Of a stretch of 64,000 nucleotides of DNA, positions 43,808-53,351 are shown piece by piece. Numbering within the stretch: position 1 is the stretch's first letter; every line of letters begins with the position of its first letter. Location: assembly GCF_040105385.1 (NCBI RefSeq), contig NZ_JBEDNQ010000014.1, forward strand, positions 124,001-188,000, read 5' to 3'. This stretch comes from Pseudonocardia nematodicida (GTDB lineage: Bacteria > Actinomycetota > Actinomycetes > Mycobacteriales > Pseudonocardiaceae). The notes below the pieces were generated by a model. The model was not told where the DNA came from. It searched no databases and worked only from the letters and a program-made list of their open reading frames with translations. The position numbers and the translations under genes were made by a program.

Positions 43808-45030
43808 TCCCCGGACCCGGCGCCGAGCCGGGTCAGGTACCAGTCGACGAACGCCTCCACCGAGCTCTCGACCACATCGGACAACGGGCCCGGGCGGTAG
43901 GCGCGGGACCGGATCCCGGCGTAGTTGTTCTCGCACAGCTCCCAGTCCTGCTCGGAGGTGGACCGCCACACGGCGGTCAGCGCCTCCTCGTCGACGTCCG
44001 TGGCCTCCGAGGGGACCAGGAAGGCGACCTCGATCTCGGTGGTGGCCGCGTCGACCGGGGTGAGCCGGGTGGTGACCGCGTAGTCGGAGTTGGCGTGCGC
44101 CCACATGTTCGGCAGCCCGATGATCCGCAGGCTGCCGGCGTCCGGGTCGGTGAGGTCACCGAGCAGCGGGCCCACCGGTCGTCCGTCGAGGGTCTCGGTG
44201 AGGAAGCCGTCGCGCAGCGGCAGCCGGGAGATCCGGTACCACTCGCCGTCCGGGAAGCTGACCTCCGCCGGGGCCAGCCCCTGGCGTGTCCAGCGGTCGT
44301 AGGCCTCGCCCAGCGCGCGGTCGTAGCGAGGGTTGGTGCGGACGTCGCCGTGCGCCCCGAGCTGGTAGTTCGACAGCAGGAACTCGGGGTGGTTGCCCTG
44401 GCAGTGGTAGCACTCCCGGTTGTTCTCGACGATCGTCTTCCAGTTCGCCCGCACCGTGTAGGTGTCGCGGACCGCGACCCTGGCCCGGTCGAGACCGTGC
44501 GGGCCGAGCTGCGGCGCGAGCGCCGCCGCGAAGGCGTCGAAGTCCGGCGGCTGGTCGGCCAGGCACAGGAAGACCAGGCCGGCGACCTCGCGGACGGCGA
44601 CCGGCGCCAGCCGGTACCGCGACGCCTGGAAGTCCGGGCCCATCAGGCGTGCGCTGCGCGCGGAGCCGTCCAGGTCGTAGACCCACTGGTGGTACGGGCA
44701 GACCAGGGCCTTGACGCAGCCGCGCGGCTCGAGGGCGACCCGGGAGCCGCGGTGCGCGCAGACGTTGTGGTGGCCGCGCAGCACGCCGTCGGCGCCCCGG
44801 ACGACGATCACCGACTCGTCGCCGACGGTGACGGTGACGAACTCACCCGGCTCGCGCACCTCGCACGAGTGGGTGGCGAACAGCCAGCCGGTGCCGAAGA
44901 CCAGGTCCAGGTCGGCCCGGAAGACGTCCGGGTCGGTGTAGGCGGACTGCGGCAGCGACCAGCCAGGGGTGCGCGCCACCATCGGGGTCCGGGCGGCGGG
45001 GATCGTGGGGGAGACGGCCAGGTCAGACAT
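43783..45030 (-). CDS. Rieske nonheme iron oxygenase alpha subunit (betaine-type)
   Basis: A 415-residue ring-hydroxylating-type oxygenase. The Rieske cluster motif is CAHRGSR with the second pair in CPYHQWVY (about residues 93-117). The mononuclear iron site is in NRECYHCQGNHPEF. Members such as glycine betaine or stachydrine demethylases remove N-methyl groups. The upstream flavoprotein overlaps it by 8 bases. The required reductase is absent from the window. Substrate assignment is inference from the neighbour. Confidence 0.88.
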   Translation of the reverse strand: MSDLAVSPTIPAARTPMVARTPGWSLPQSAYTDPDVFRADLDLVFGTGWLFATHSCEVREPGEFVTVTVGDESVIVVRGADGVLRGHHNVCAHRGSRVALEPRGCVKALVCPYHQWVYDLDGSARSARLMGPDFQASRYRLAPVAVREVAGLVFLCLADQPPDFDAFAAALAPQLGPHGLDRARVAVRDTYTVRANWKTIVENNRECYHCQGNHPEFLLSNYQLGAHGDVRTNPRYDRALGEAYDRWTRQGLAPAEVSFPDGEWYRISRLPLRDGFLTETLDGRPVGPLLGDLTDPDAGSLRIIGLPNMWAHANSDYAVTTRLTPVDAATTEIEVAFLVPSEATDVDEEALTAVWRSTSEQDWELCENNYAGIRSRAYRPGPLSDVVESSVEAFVDWYLTRLGAGSGDQRGWASP

Positions 45031-46225
45031 GGTGCGACGTCCTGTGCTCGGGGTCGGTCAGGGCCGGGCGGGTCAGTGAGAACTCGTCGATCGCGTGCCG
45101 GGTGGCGCCGTGCTCGGCGAGCTCGGCGAGGATCCGCCCGAGCAGCGAGGCGAACTTGTAGGCGTGGCCCGCTCCGACGCCGACGCTGACCCGGGGGGAT
45201 CCCGGCAGCCGGTCGAGGACGAAGTGCTGGTCCGGCGGGATCGTGTAGAGGCAGGTCTTGGTGTAGAGCTCCGGCCCGCCGAAGCCGGGCACGTGTTCGG
45301 CCAGGAACTCACTCGCTCGCTTGCGACGCAACGGGTCCGGCTCGTAGGTGCGGGTGTCGGCGGTGACCTCGTGGCCGCCCATGTGCTGGCCGAGCTTGGT
45401 GGCGACCTCGCCGTAGACGGGGAAGCCGTAGAAGTTGTCCGCGCCGTGCCACATGAACACCGGGAAGTGCGCGGGGGAGAACTCGGCCAGGTTCGGGGTC
45501 GAGTAGTAGGTCACCTGCTCCTGGGTGACCGTCAGCGGGATCGCGTGCAGTCCGGAGAGGACCTCGTTGGTGCGGGCGTCCGCGGTGACGATCACGTGCT
45601 CGGCGTGGACCACCTCGTCGTCGAGCACCACCTCGATGTGCGACCCGGCGTCGTGCAGTGCGCGGACGGGGGCGTTCTCCCGGAACTCGCCGCCGTGCGC
45701 GCGGGCCAGCGCGATATGTGTGGACACCGCGCGCTGCGCGTCGACGATGCCGCTGCGCTCCTGGTAGACGGCCCGCTCGGTGCCCGAGAGCCGGAACTGC
45801 GGCCAGCGGGCGATGAGCGCGTCGGCGTCCAGGAGCTGCATCGGGACGCCGTGCCGGGCGGCGACCTCGAGGTAGCCGTCGATGTTGCGTGAGCCGGTGT
45901 CCAGCCCGCGGCGGGCCTCGACGTCCTCGATCACCAGTCCGCCGGTCTCGGTCACCAGCGTCTGGCCCGAGGCCCGCTCCACCTCCCGCCAGGTGTCGTA
46001 GGCCGCCGGCGCGAGCCGGGAGTAGACGTCCTCGTGCTGGGCGAGCCGGATGATCCGCGAGTGGTCACCGGAGGCGCCGTGCGGGTGGCCGAGACCGTGG
46101 CGGTCGAGGCCGAGCACCGCGCCGTCCAGACCACCACCGCCGCCGTGCTGCCGGGAGAGCCAGTAGAGGGCCGCGGAGCCGATGCCCCCGCAGCCGACGA
46201 CGACGAACTTCCGCCGGGATGTCAT
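45023..46225 (-). CDS. Sarcosine-oxidase-like FAD-dependent amine oxidase (N-methyl amino acid oxidase)
   Basis: A 400-residue DAO/MSOX-type flavoprotein. The FAD motif FVVVGCGGIGSAALYWLS opens the protein. The Cys for covalent FAD is likely the one in TKTCLYTIPPDQHFVLD, as in monomeric sarcosine oxidase, and the C-terminal VGVGAGHAYKFASLLGRILAEL completes the FAD site. It would oxidise an N-methyl amino acid, giving formaldehyde and peroxide. ATG 46225 has AAGGAAG upstream. It is the first gene of a two-gene unit with the Rieske enzyme. Confidence 0.87.
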   Translation of the reverse strand: MTSRRKFVVVGCGGIGSAALYWLSRQHGGGGGLDGAVLGLDRHGLGHPHGASGDHSRIIRLAQHEDVYSRLAPAAYDTWREVERASGQTLVTETGGLVIEDVEARRGLDTGSRNIDGYLEVAARHGVPMQLLDADALIARWPQFRLSGTERAVYQERSGIVDAQRAVSTHIALARAHGGEFRENAPVRALHDAGSHIEVVLDDEVVHAEHVIVTADARTNEVLSGLHAIPLTVTQEQVTYYSTPNLAEFSPAHFPVFMWHGADNFYGFPVYGEVATKLGQHMGGHEVTADTRTYEPDPLRRKRASEFLAEHVPGFGGPELYTKTCLYTIPPDQHFVLDRLPGSPRVSVGVGAGHAYKFASLLGRILAELAEHGATRHAIDEFSLTRPALTDPEHRTSHHV

Positions 46226-46348
46226 GCGATCCACTTCCTTGATCCGTCGAGGGATGCGAAGCGATCGTGACCCGGCGCGGGGGGTGCGGGAAGCGATCCG
46301 GCGATGGACGTCGGCGATCGTGCGAGAGGCCGTGCTTATCGCGCCCGG

Positions 46349-47251
46349 TCAGGGGGAGTCCGGCGTGCGCACGACCGCACGGGCCGCGTCGAGGAACCGG
46401 CGCAGCAGCGGCGAGGGGTCGTTGCGCCGCCACGCCAGGTGCAGCGCCACCCGCGGCGGCTCGGGACACAGTGGACGGAAGACCAGGCTGCGGTTCTGCA
46501 GCGAGGTCCAGTACGACGGCAGCAGCGACACCCCGAGCCCGGCCGCGACGAGCGCGAGCTGGGTCTGGACCTCCTCGCCCTCGACGACGACCCGGGGGTC
46601 CACTCCGTTGTCCCGGCAGTAGCCGACGATCGTGTCGAAGAACTCCGGCCCGCTGCCCCGGTCCCAGAGCACGAACGGCTCGTCGGCCAGCTCGGTGATG
46701 TCGACGACGTCGACGCCGGCCAGCCGGTGCCCGGCCGGCAGGACCGCCACCAGCGGTTCGCTGAGCAGCAGCTCGCGGTCGATGCGGGGGTGCGGCGCGG
46801 CCGGGCGGACCACGGCGACGTCGAGCCGGCGCTCCTCCAGCGCGGTCATCGCGGGCACGGTGTCGGTCAGCGAGAGGTCGATGCGGACGTCCGGGGCGTC
46901 CGCGCCGAGCCGGGCCATGATCCGTGGGGTGATGCTGGCCAGGGCCGAGCCGACCGAGCCGACGGTCAGCGTGCCGCGGGTGCCCTCGTGCGCCTCCCGC
47001 ACCCGGTCCTCGGCCCGTTTCGCCTCGAAGAGCACCCGCGGCGCCGAGTCGCGCAGCTCCCGGCCGGCCTCGGTGAGGGTCACGGAGTGGCTGCTGCGCC
47101 GGAACAACACGGCGCCGAGGCCCTTCTCCAGGACCCGGATCTGCTGGGACAGCGCGGGCTGGCTGATGTGCAGCCGGGCCGCGGCGCGTCCGAAGTGGAG
47201 CTCCTCGGCGACGACCGTGAAGGCGTGCAGATGGCGCAGTTCGAGGCCCAC
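46349..47251 (-). CDS. LysR-family transcriptional regulator
   Basis: A 300-residue LysR-type regulator: the HTH is in AAARLHISQPALSQQIRVLEKGLGAVLF, and the C-terminal substrate-binding domain follows. GTG is the start. It lies upstream of the amine-oxidase genes on the same strand and is divergent from an enoyl-CoA hydratase gene, so it could control either. A short inverted repeat in the divergent gap is a candidate box. Confidence 0.92.
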   Translation of the reverse strand: MGLELRHLHAFTVVAEELHFGRAAARLHISQPALSQQIRVLEKGLGAVLFRRSSHSVTLTEAGRELRDSAPRVLFEAKRAEDRVREAHEGTRGTLTVGSVGSALASITPRIMARLGADAPDVRIDLSLTDTVPAMTALEERRLDVAVVRPAAPHPRIDRELLLSEPLVAVLPAGHRLAGVDVVDITELADEPFVLWDRGSGPEFFDTIVGYCRDNGVDPRVVVEGEEVQTQLALVAAGLGVSLLPSYWTSLQNRSLVFRPLCPEPPRVALHLAWRRNDPSPLLRRFLDAARAVVRTPDSP

Positions 47252-47252
47252 A

Positions 47253-47270
47253 GTGCGGGGATCATTGCAC
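47253..47270. promoter_or_regulatory. Possible LysR operator (GTGC-N10-GCAC)
   Basis: The bases GTGCGGGGATCATTGCAC form a 4-bp dyad of the T-N11-A type one base upstream of the LysR start codon and about 85 bases before the divergent hydratase start. It fits a LysR autorepression box only weakly because such short dyads occur by chance. Confidence 0.4.
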
Positions 47271-47355
47271 GGATTCCGCTGTGGCGGCGGTCACCCGGGC
47301 GCGGCCGGTCGATCTGGCACAGTCGCCGGTGGGCAGCGACCGAGGGAGGACGACC

Positions 47356-48138
47356 GTGTCGGATCAGCTGGTGGTCGAGCGGCGGGACGCGGTGGCGACG
47401 CTGGTCCTCAATCGCCCGGAGCGGCACAACGCGATCGCAGCCGGGATGTACCGCGACCTCCCCGGGATCCTGGCCGGGCTCGACGACGACCCCTCGGTCC
47501 GGCTGGTCGTGCTGCGCGGAGCCGGCCGGCGGGCGTTCGCCTCCGGTGCCGACATCGCCGAGTTCGAGGCCGAGCGCGGCGACCCGGAGCGGGCGAAGGT
47601 CTACAACGAGAAGGTCGCCGCGGCGGAGCGGGCGATCTCGGGCCTCACCAAGCCGACGATCGCGATGATCCACGGGTACTGCATCGGTGGTGGCGCCGGG
47701 CTGGCGCTGGCCTGCGACATCCGGATCGCCGACACCGCCGCCACGTTCGCGATCACCCCGTCGAAGCTCGGACTGGTGTACGGCCTGGAGTCGACCCGGC
47801 GGCTGGTGGACCTGGTCGGGCCGTCCCGCGCCAAGTGGGTCCTGATGAGCGGCCTGCGCATCCCGGCGGCGCGCGCCCGCGAGCTCGGCCTGTTCGACGA
47901 GACGTATCAGCCGGACGGGCTGCAGGCAGCCGTCGACGAGCTGGCCGGCACGATCTGCTCGCGGGCCCAGTTCAGCGTGCGTGCGGGCAAGGAGATGGTG
48001 AACCGGATCGTGGCCGGTCAGCGTCACGACGACGCCGACAGCGTCGCGCTGCGGAACTCGTCGTTCGGCACCGAGGACTTCGCCGAGGGCGTGCGGTCGT
48101 TCCTGGAGAAGCGTCTACCCCGCTTCACCTGGAGCTGA
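47356..48138 (+). CDS. Enoyl-CoA hydratase/isomerase
   Basis: A 260-residue crotonase. The oxyanion-hole regions FASGADIAEF and GGGAGLALACDIRIA and the SKLGLVYG segment are standard. A GAGGGAGGA site precedes the GTG. It is the first of two rightward genes with the quinone oxidoreductase 65 bases downstream. Substrate unknown; the C-terminus (SFLEKRLPRFTWS) fits hydratases with a FxxKRxPxF tail. Confidence 0.92.
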   Translation: MSDQLVVERRDAVATLVLNRPERHNAIAAGMYRDLPGILAGLDDDPSVRLVVLRGAGRRAFASGADIAEFEAERGDPERAKVYNEKVAAAERAISGLTKPTIAMIHGYCIGGGAGLALACDIRIADTAATFAITPSKLGLVYGLESTRRLVDLVGPSRAKWVLMSGLRIPAARARELGLFDETYQPDGLQAAVDELAGTICSRAQFSVRAGKEMVNRIVAGQRHDDADSVALRNSSFGTEDFAEGVRSFLEKRLPRFTWS

Positions 48139-48203
48139 GCCCCGGGCCCCGCGCCGTGGTTCGATGATCCCTCCAGACATCGCCGTCGTCGAGGGAGTTG
48201 CCC

Positions 48204-49169
48204 GTGCGCGCAGTGCAGGTCGTCGAGCCGGAGGGGCCGTCGTCGGTCCGTGTCCAGGAGGTCGATCCGCCGGTGCGCGGCGACGGCGAGGTCCTGATCG
48301 ACGTCGCGGCGGCCGGGGTGAACTTCCCGGACCTGCTGCTCACCCGCGGTCTGTACCAGTACAAGCCCGACCCGCCGTTCACCCTGGGCTCGGAGTGCGC
48401 CGGCACGGTGCGCGAGGCCGCGCCGGGCAGCCGGTTCTCGCCCGGTGACCGGGTGGTCGCCTTCACGATGTCCGGGGTGTTCGCCGAGGTCGTGTCGGTG
48501 CCGGAGGCGACGGTGCTCCCGCTGCCCGACGAGGTCGGCTTCGCGGCCGGGGCCTGCCTGCCGATGAACTACCTGACCGCGCACTTCACGCTCGCCGTGC
48601 GCGGCGGGATGCGGGCGGGGGAGACGGTGCTGGTGCACGGCGCCGCGGGCGGTGTCGGCACCGCGGTCGTCCAGCTCGCCGCGGCGCTGGGCGCGACCGT
48701 GATCGGCGTGACGTCCACCGAGGCGAAGGCGGAGGTCGCCCGCCGGGCCGGGGCGGCGCACGCGGTCGGGGCCGACGGGTTCAAGGATGCGGTGAAGGAG
48801 CTGACCGGCGGTGCCGGTGTCGACATGGTCGTGGACCCGGTCGGCGGGGACCGGTTCACCGACTCGCTGCGCAGCCTGGCCCCGCTGGGCCGGCTGATGG
48901 TCGTCGGGTTCACCGCCGGCGACATCCCGACGGTCCGGGTGAACCGGCTGCTGCTGAACAACATCGACGTCCGCGGCGTCGGCTGGGGTGCCTACGCGCT
49001 GCCCCGGGAGGACTTCGTCCGGTCCGCATGGGACGAGCTGCTGCCGCACCTGCGGTCCGGCGCCCTGGACCCGCTGATCAGCGAGCGGTTCGGGCTCGAC
49101 GGGGCCGGCGAGGCACTGTCCCGTCTGGACACCCGCACGGTGACGGGCAAGGTCGTCCTGGAGGTCTGA
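48204..49169 (+). CDS. Quinone oxidoreductase-like zinc-independent MDR enzyme
   Basis: A 321-residue medium-chain dehydrogenase/reductase resembling NADPH:quinone oxidoreductase. The nucleotide-binding segment reads VLVHGAAGGVGTAVVQLA (about residue 142). GVNFPDLLLTRG and the C-terminal TGKVVLEV are typical. GTG 48204 has GAGGGA upstream; TTG 48198 is possible. The gene ends three bases before the convergent large unknown gene. Confidence 0.9.
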   Translation: MRAVQVVEPEGPSSVRVQEVDPPVRGDGEVLIDVAAAGVNFPDLLLTRGLYQYKPDPPFTLGSECAGTVREAAPGSRFSPGDRVVAFTMSGVFAEVVSVPEATVLPLPDEVGFAAGACLPMNYLTAHFTLAVRGGMRAGETVLVHGAAGGVGTAVVQLAAALGATVIGVTSTEAKAEVARRAGAAHAVGADGFKDAVKELTGGAGVDMVVDPVGGDRFTDSLRSLAPLGRLMVVGFTAGDIPTVRVNRLLLNNIDVRGVGWGAYALPREDFVRSAWDELLPHLRSGALDPLISERFGLDGAGEALSRLDTRTVTGKVVLEV

Positions 49170-49172
49170 GGG

Positions 49173-50909
49173 TCAGCCGGCCGGCTCGAGGTCCTCGCGC
49201 AGCGGGGAGCGGGGGTGCGGTGCCGCCGCTCCGGCCGGTGCCGGGTCCCGCGGTGCGGGCGCCGGGTGCACCGGGCGGGCGGCGCCGTGCTCGGCGACGT
49301 GCAGGCGGTGCCGGGCGGCGACGGTGCGACCGGTGGGCCCGGTGACCGACAGTGCGTGCAGCGCCAGGGCCCGGTGCGCGGGGACCTCGCACCGGCGCAG
49401 GAACCGGTCGAGCTCGTACACGGCGTCACCCGCGGGACGGGCCAGTGCCCACGCGGCGAGCTCGCCGCGGGCGATCTCGGGGCGCACCCCGCCCATCCGG
49501 ACGCAGACGTACTCCAGGTCCTCGTCGGCCAGCTCGCCCGGGGCGGGCACGTGCACGCCCTGCTCCAGCAGGTACTCGTGCACCGCCCACAGCCCCATCG
49601 GCGTCAGCGTGACCACGGTGGGGTCCGGGTCGTCGCGCTGGGCGACCTGGGACAGCTCGTCGAGCTCGTCGCCGTCGAGGGTCTCGCTGAGCTCGATCGC
49701 GCCGAGCAGCTCGCAGGCGTCCAGCAGGGCGGTGACGTCGCGCCGCCACAGCCGCTGCTCGACGTCGCCGGCGAGGTCGTCGACGACGCAGCCGGCCTCG
49801 GTGTTGACCGTGTCCCGGACCTGGCGGTGGAAGTGCTCCAGCGGGACCGGGCCGCCGCCGGCGGAGTACAGGCTCACCCACAGCAGCGGGATCGCGTCGG
49901 ACATCGACATCCCGAACAGCGACGGCGCGCCGAACACGTCGGTGCCACCGAGGCTGTCGCCGAGCCGGCCGACGGACTCGAAGACCCGCCGCCACAGCTC
50001 GATCGGCCGGTTCAGCTCCGGGCCGGCGCTCTTCACCGGGACCAGGTGCCCGCGGACCGTCCGTACCAGCCGCGCGGCGCGGGCCCAGCGCAGCAGCAGC
50101 GACACCTCGGGCAGGTCGTCGCTGGTGCGCGCGGTCTCCCGGTAGATGTGGTCGAGCTGCAGGTGCGCGGCCAGGTCGAGGGCGTCGGCCCGGTCGAGGC
50201 GGCCGTCGGAGGTGAGCCGGCGCCCGGCCCGGACCCAGCGGGTGAGCTTGCGCAGGTGCTCGAGGGCCTCGGCGGACTCGGCCGACTCGACGAGCGTCGA
50301 CGCGCGCGGCATCGGGACCGGCGGGAGCTCCGGGTTCCACTCGGTGCCGGCGGGCCGCTCGGCGTCCCGGCGCATGATCTCGGCGAGCGCGTGCCGGTCG
50401 ACGTCGGCCTCGCCGGCCCCGGCGCGGTCCAGGAACCGCTGGACGGCGAACGGGTCGGCCGGGTCGACGCCGTTGCGGTGCAGCTGCACGCCCCAGAACT
50501 TGCCGAGGTCGTAGTTGCGCTCGTCGGCCAGCCCGTCGTGCAGCGCCGGGGTGGAGTCGGCGACCTGGCGGTGCAGGGCCCCCGTCTCGGACGACTGCGG
50601 GTCGAGCCAGTCGTGGTCGTGCAGGAAGTCGATCAGGGCATGGAAGGCCGGCGGGACGTCGTCGGGCTCGAGGACGGTCACCTGGCGCGGGAACCACATC
50701 CCGAGCGCGTCGGCGACGTGCGCGCGGGTCCACCGGCCGAGCCGGCGGTCCCGGGCGTACTTGTAGTCGACGGCGGCCGCGACCAGGGTGGTGTCGACCT
50801 CGACGCGGCGACGCCGCGCCCAGACTCCGAACTGCTCCAGGAGCCGGCTCCGGGCCTCGGCGTACCCCTGGTCGTCCCCGGGGGTGAACACGAGACGCAT
50901 CCGGCCCAC
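49173..50909 (-). CDS. Large (578-residue) actinobacterial protein of unknown function
   Basis: The protein begins VGRMRLVFTPGDDQGYAEARS and is mostly helical with several winged-helix-like stretches (EVSLLLRWARAARLVRT, LTPMGLWAVHEYLLEQG). No catalytic motif or membrane helix is evident. A C-terminal Pro/Arg-rich tail of about 50 residues follows. A GGGAGGG site precedes GTG 50909; ATG 50900 is the alternative. Similar proteins are seen in actinomycetes without assigned function. It could be a DNA-binding or scaffold protein; no claim is made. Confidence 0.7.
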   Translation of the reverse strand: MGRMRLVFTPGDDQGYAEARSRLLEQFGVWARRRRVEVDTTLVAAAVDYKYARDRRLGRWTRAHVADALGMWFPRQVTVLEPDDVPPAFHALIDFLHDHDWLDPQSSETGALHRQVADSTPALHDGLADERNYDLGKFWGVQLHRNGVDPADPFAVQRFLDRAGAGEADVDRHALAEIMRRDAERPAGTEWNPELPPVPMPRASTLVESAESAEALEHLRKLTRWVRAGRRLTSDGRLDRADALDLAAHLQLDHIYRETARTSDDLPEVSLLLRWARAARLVRTVRGHLVPVKSAGPELNRPIELWRRVFESVGRLGDSLGGTDVFGAPSLFGMSMSDAIPLLWVSLYSAGGGPVPLEHFHRQVRDTVNTEAGCVVDDLAGDVEQRLWRRDVTALLDACELLGAIELSETLDGDELDELSQVAQRDDPDPTVVTLTPMGLWAVHEYLLEQGVHVPAPGELADEDLEYVCVRMGGVRPEIARGELAAWALARPAGDAVYELDRFLRRCEVPAHRALALHALSVTGPTGRTVAARHRLHVAEHGAARPVHPAPAPRDPAPAGAAAPHPRSPLREDLEPAG

Positions 50910-51332
50910 TGTGTCAGTTCCCTCCCGTTCGTGCGGTCCCGGGGTGGTCGGTGATCCACTCCGGGCGGACTGTCGATCATTCCCGGTGTGCTCGGGGACT
51001 CCCACACCGGCTCCCGCGTCCGTTGCGCGGCGATGTCCCACCGGTGCAACGAGCGGGCCCGGCACGGGTGACTCCCGGGCGGGCGTCCGCGGGCGGTGAC
51101 CGGGTACCGGCGGTGCCCATGGACTCGACGGACGGTGACCGCTCCGGAGTGTCGGCGACCCCCTTCCGCCGACTCCGCCCCCCACCCGGTCGCGCCGCGT
51201 GAGAGACCCTGCCACAAAGAGTGGCGGCCGGACACCCATGAGGGGTGTCCGGCCGCCATTGAGGTCCGGCGGTCGAGGGCCGGAACAGCAGCACCGTGTC
51301 GATCGCTCGGTGTGCCTCGATCGACCGGGGGG
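50910..51332. other. Gene-free stretch containing a strong hairpin
   Basis: No gene supported across 423 bases. The only clear structure is the hairpin at 51222-51258. The rest is GC-rich without convincing repeats, and open frames across it are low-complexity Arg/Pro products. Confidence 0.5.
51222..51258 (-). terminator. Strong 16-bp hairpin after the BCCT gene
   Basis: A perfect stem (TGGCGGCCGGACACCC and its complement) with a 5-base loop ATGAG lies 75 bases after the stop of the leftward BCCT transporter gene. It has no T-run but is the most stable hairpin in the region and probably a terminator. Confidence 0.7.
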
Positions 51333-53156
51333 TCAGTCGCCGCCGACCGGGGTGTCCTTCTTCCCCGGGGCCGGACCGTCCGGTTCCGCCACCGGTGCGG
51401 ATCCGGGGTCGGCGGCCGTCTCACCCGGCGCGGTCATGGCGTAGCCGCGCCCGGTGCCGGGCCCGTTGCTGCCGTTGCCGGGCACGTCGTCGTCGACGTG
51501 GTCCTTCGGGAACGCGCCGACCTTGACGTAGAAGTCGTCGCCGTGCCGGTCGGTCGCCCAGTCGACGGCCTGCTCGATCACGGCCGAGCCCTTCAGGTCC
51601 CGCAGCACGACGGGGTCGCGCCGCAGGTCGCGGAACAGGGCGAAGCAGAGCAGCACCATGATCACCACGAACGGTGCGGCGACCAGGATGGTCAGGCTCT
51701 GGATGCCGTCGAGCGCATCCGCGCCCCCGGTGACCAGCATCAGGACCGCGACCGCACCCATGACCGAGCCCCAGAAGATCACGATCCAGCGGGACGGCTC
51801 GATGGTGCCGCGCTGGGACAGGGTGCCCATGACGATCGAGGCGGCGTCGGCACCGGAGACGAAGAAGATCGCGACCAGGAGCATGACCAGCAGGCCGGTG
51901 AAGGTCGCCCACGGGTAGGCGCCGAGCATCTGGAACAGCTGGACGTTGGAGTCGTCGGAGAACGCCACGCCGGCCTGGGCCTGGGTGATGGCGGTGCCAC
52001 CGAAGATGCAGAACCAGACCAATGAGACCAGCGACGGAGCGAGGATGACGCCGCCGACGAACTCACGGATGGTGCGACCGCGGCTGATCCGGGCCAGGAA
52101 CATCCCCACGAACGGGGTCCAGGAGATCCACCAGGCCCAGTAGAAGACCGTCCAGCCCGACAGCCACTCGAGCATCGGCTGGCCGCCGACGGCCTCGGTG
52201 CGGCCGACCATCTCGAAGAACTGGGAGAAGTAGGCACCGATGGACGTCGGCACCAGGTCGAGGATGATCACCGTCGGCCCGGCGACGAACACGAACAGCG
52301 CCAGGACCGCGGCGAGGACCATGTTGGTGTTGGACAGCCACTGGATGCCACGGGCGATGCCGGAGACCGCGGAGAGGATGAAGGCCGCGGTGAGCACGAT
52401 GATGATGATCGAGAGCACCCCGGGCCCGACCTCGCCGTCGACCCAGCCGACGGTCTGCATGCCGCCGCCGATCTGATAAGCGCCCAGCCCCAGCGAGGCG
52501 GCGGAGCCGAACAGGGTGGCGAAGATGGCCAGGATGTCGATGGCCTTGCCGACCGGGCCCTCGGCGGCGCGGGCGCCGATCAGCGGGATGAACGCCTGGG
52601 AGATCAGCTGACGGCGGCCCTTGCGGAAGGTGGAGTAGGCGATCGCGAGCCCGACCACGGCGTAGATGGACCACGGGTGCAGGGTCCAGTGGAACAGCGA
52701 CGTCGCCATCGAGGTCTGCAGGGCACCGATGCTGCCGGGCTCGGCAGAGCCGGGCGGCGGGTCCTGGAAGAAGGACAGCGGCTCGGTGACGCCGAAGAAC
52801 ATCAGGCCGATGCCCATGCCGGCGGAGAACATCATCGCGATCCAGGACACCGTGCGGAACTCGGGTTCCTCGGTGTCGGTGCCCAGCTTGATCCGGCCGA
52901 ACCGGGAGAAGGCCAGGAACAGCGCGAACGCCACGAACGCCGTCGCGGCCAGGATGAAGCCCCAGCCGCCACCGCGCATGACGCCGTCGAGCATCGTGCT
53001 CGCGGTGCTCGCGAGGGTGGTGGGGCTGACGAGGCCCCACACGACGAACAGCAGGGCGAGCGCGGCGCCGACTCCGAAGACCGTCCAGTCCGTGCGGGAC
53101 CGGCCGTCGGCGGCTCCGGCCGCCCCGGGATCCGTATGTGGTTCAGCTTGGGTCAT
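51333..53156 (-). CDS. BCCT-family betaine/choline/carnitine transporter
   Basis: A 607-residue membrane protein with about twelve helices. The BCCT signature appears as SLFHWTLHPWSIYAVVGLAI and WWISWTPFVGMFLARISRG. It imports quaternary ammonium compounds with Na+ or H+. The C-terminal tail of about 80 residues is acidic and Pro/Gly-rich. Together with the Rieske and sarcosine-oxidase-like genes 5 kb upstream it may supply betaine for demethylation, or act as an osmoprotectant importer. Confidence 0.93.
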   Translation of the reverse strand: MTQAEPHTDPGAAGAADGRSRTDWTVFGVGAALALLFVVWGLVSPTTLASTASTMLDGVMRGGGWGFILAATAFVAFALFLAFSRFGRIKLGTDTEEPEFRTVSWIAMMFSAGMGIGLMFFGVTEPLSFFQDPPPGSAEPGSIGALQTSMATSLFHWTLHPWSIYAVVGLAIAYSTFRKGRRQLISQAFIPLIGARAAEGPVGKAIDILAIFATLFGSAASLGLGAYQIGGGMQTVGWVDGEVGPGVLSIIIIVLTAAFILSAVSGIARGIQWLSNTNMVLAAVLALFVFVAGPTVIILDLVPTSIGAYFSQFFEMVGRTEAVGGQPMLEWLSGWTVFYWAWWISWTPFVGMFLARISRGRTIREFVGGVILAPSLVSLVWFCIFGGTAITQAQAGVAFSDDSNVQLFQMLGAYPWATFTGLLVMLLVAIFFVSGADAASIVMGTLSQRGTIEPSRWIVIFWGSVMGAVAVLMLVTGGADALDGIQSLTILVAAPFVVIMVLLCFALFRDLRRDPVVLRDLKGSAVIEQAVDWATDRHGDDFYVKVGAFPKDHVDDDVPGNGSNGPGTGRGYAMTAPGETAADPGSAPVAEPDGPAPGKKDTPVGGD

Positions 53157-53351
53157 GTCAGGACACGCCCGCGGCGGGCGTTCCTCCCTCCGGGTTCGAC
53201 ACCGTGCACGGCGCGCACGGCGTTTCGCCGGGTAAGTGTAGGGAGGAGAGGCGACCGTGTCGCAGGCAAACGATGGGTCCGAACTCCATCGGGCCTGGTC
53301 AGGCGCGACCGAACGGGTGTTTCGATTCGGTATCGGTGAGATATGTCCGGA

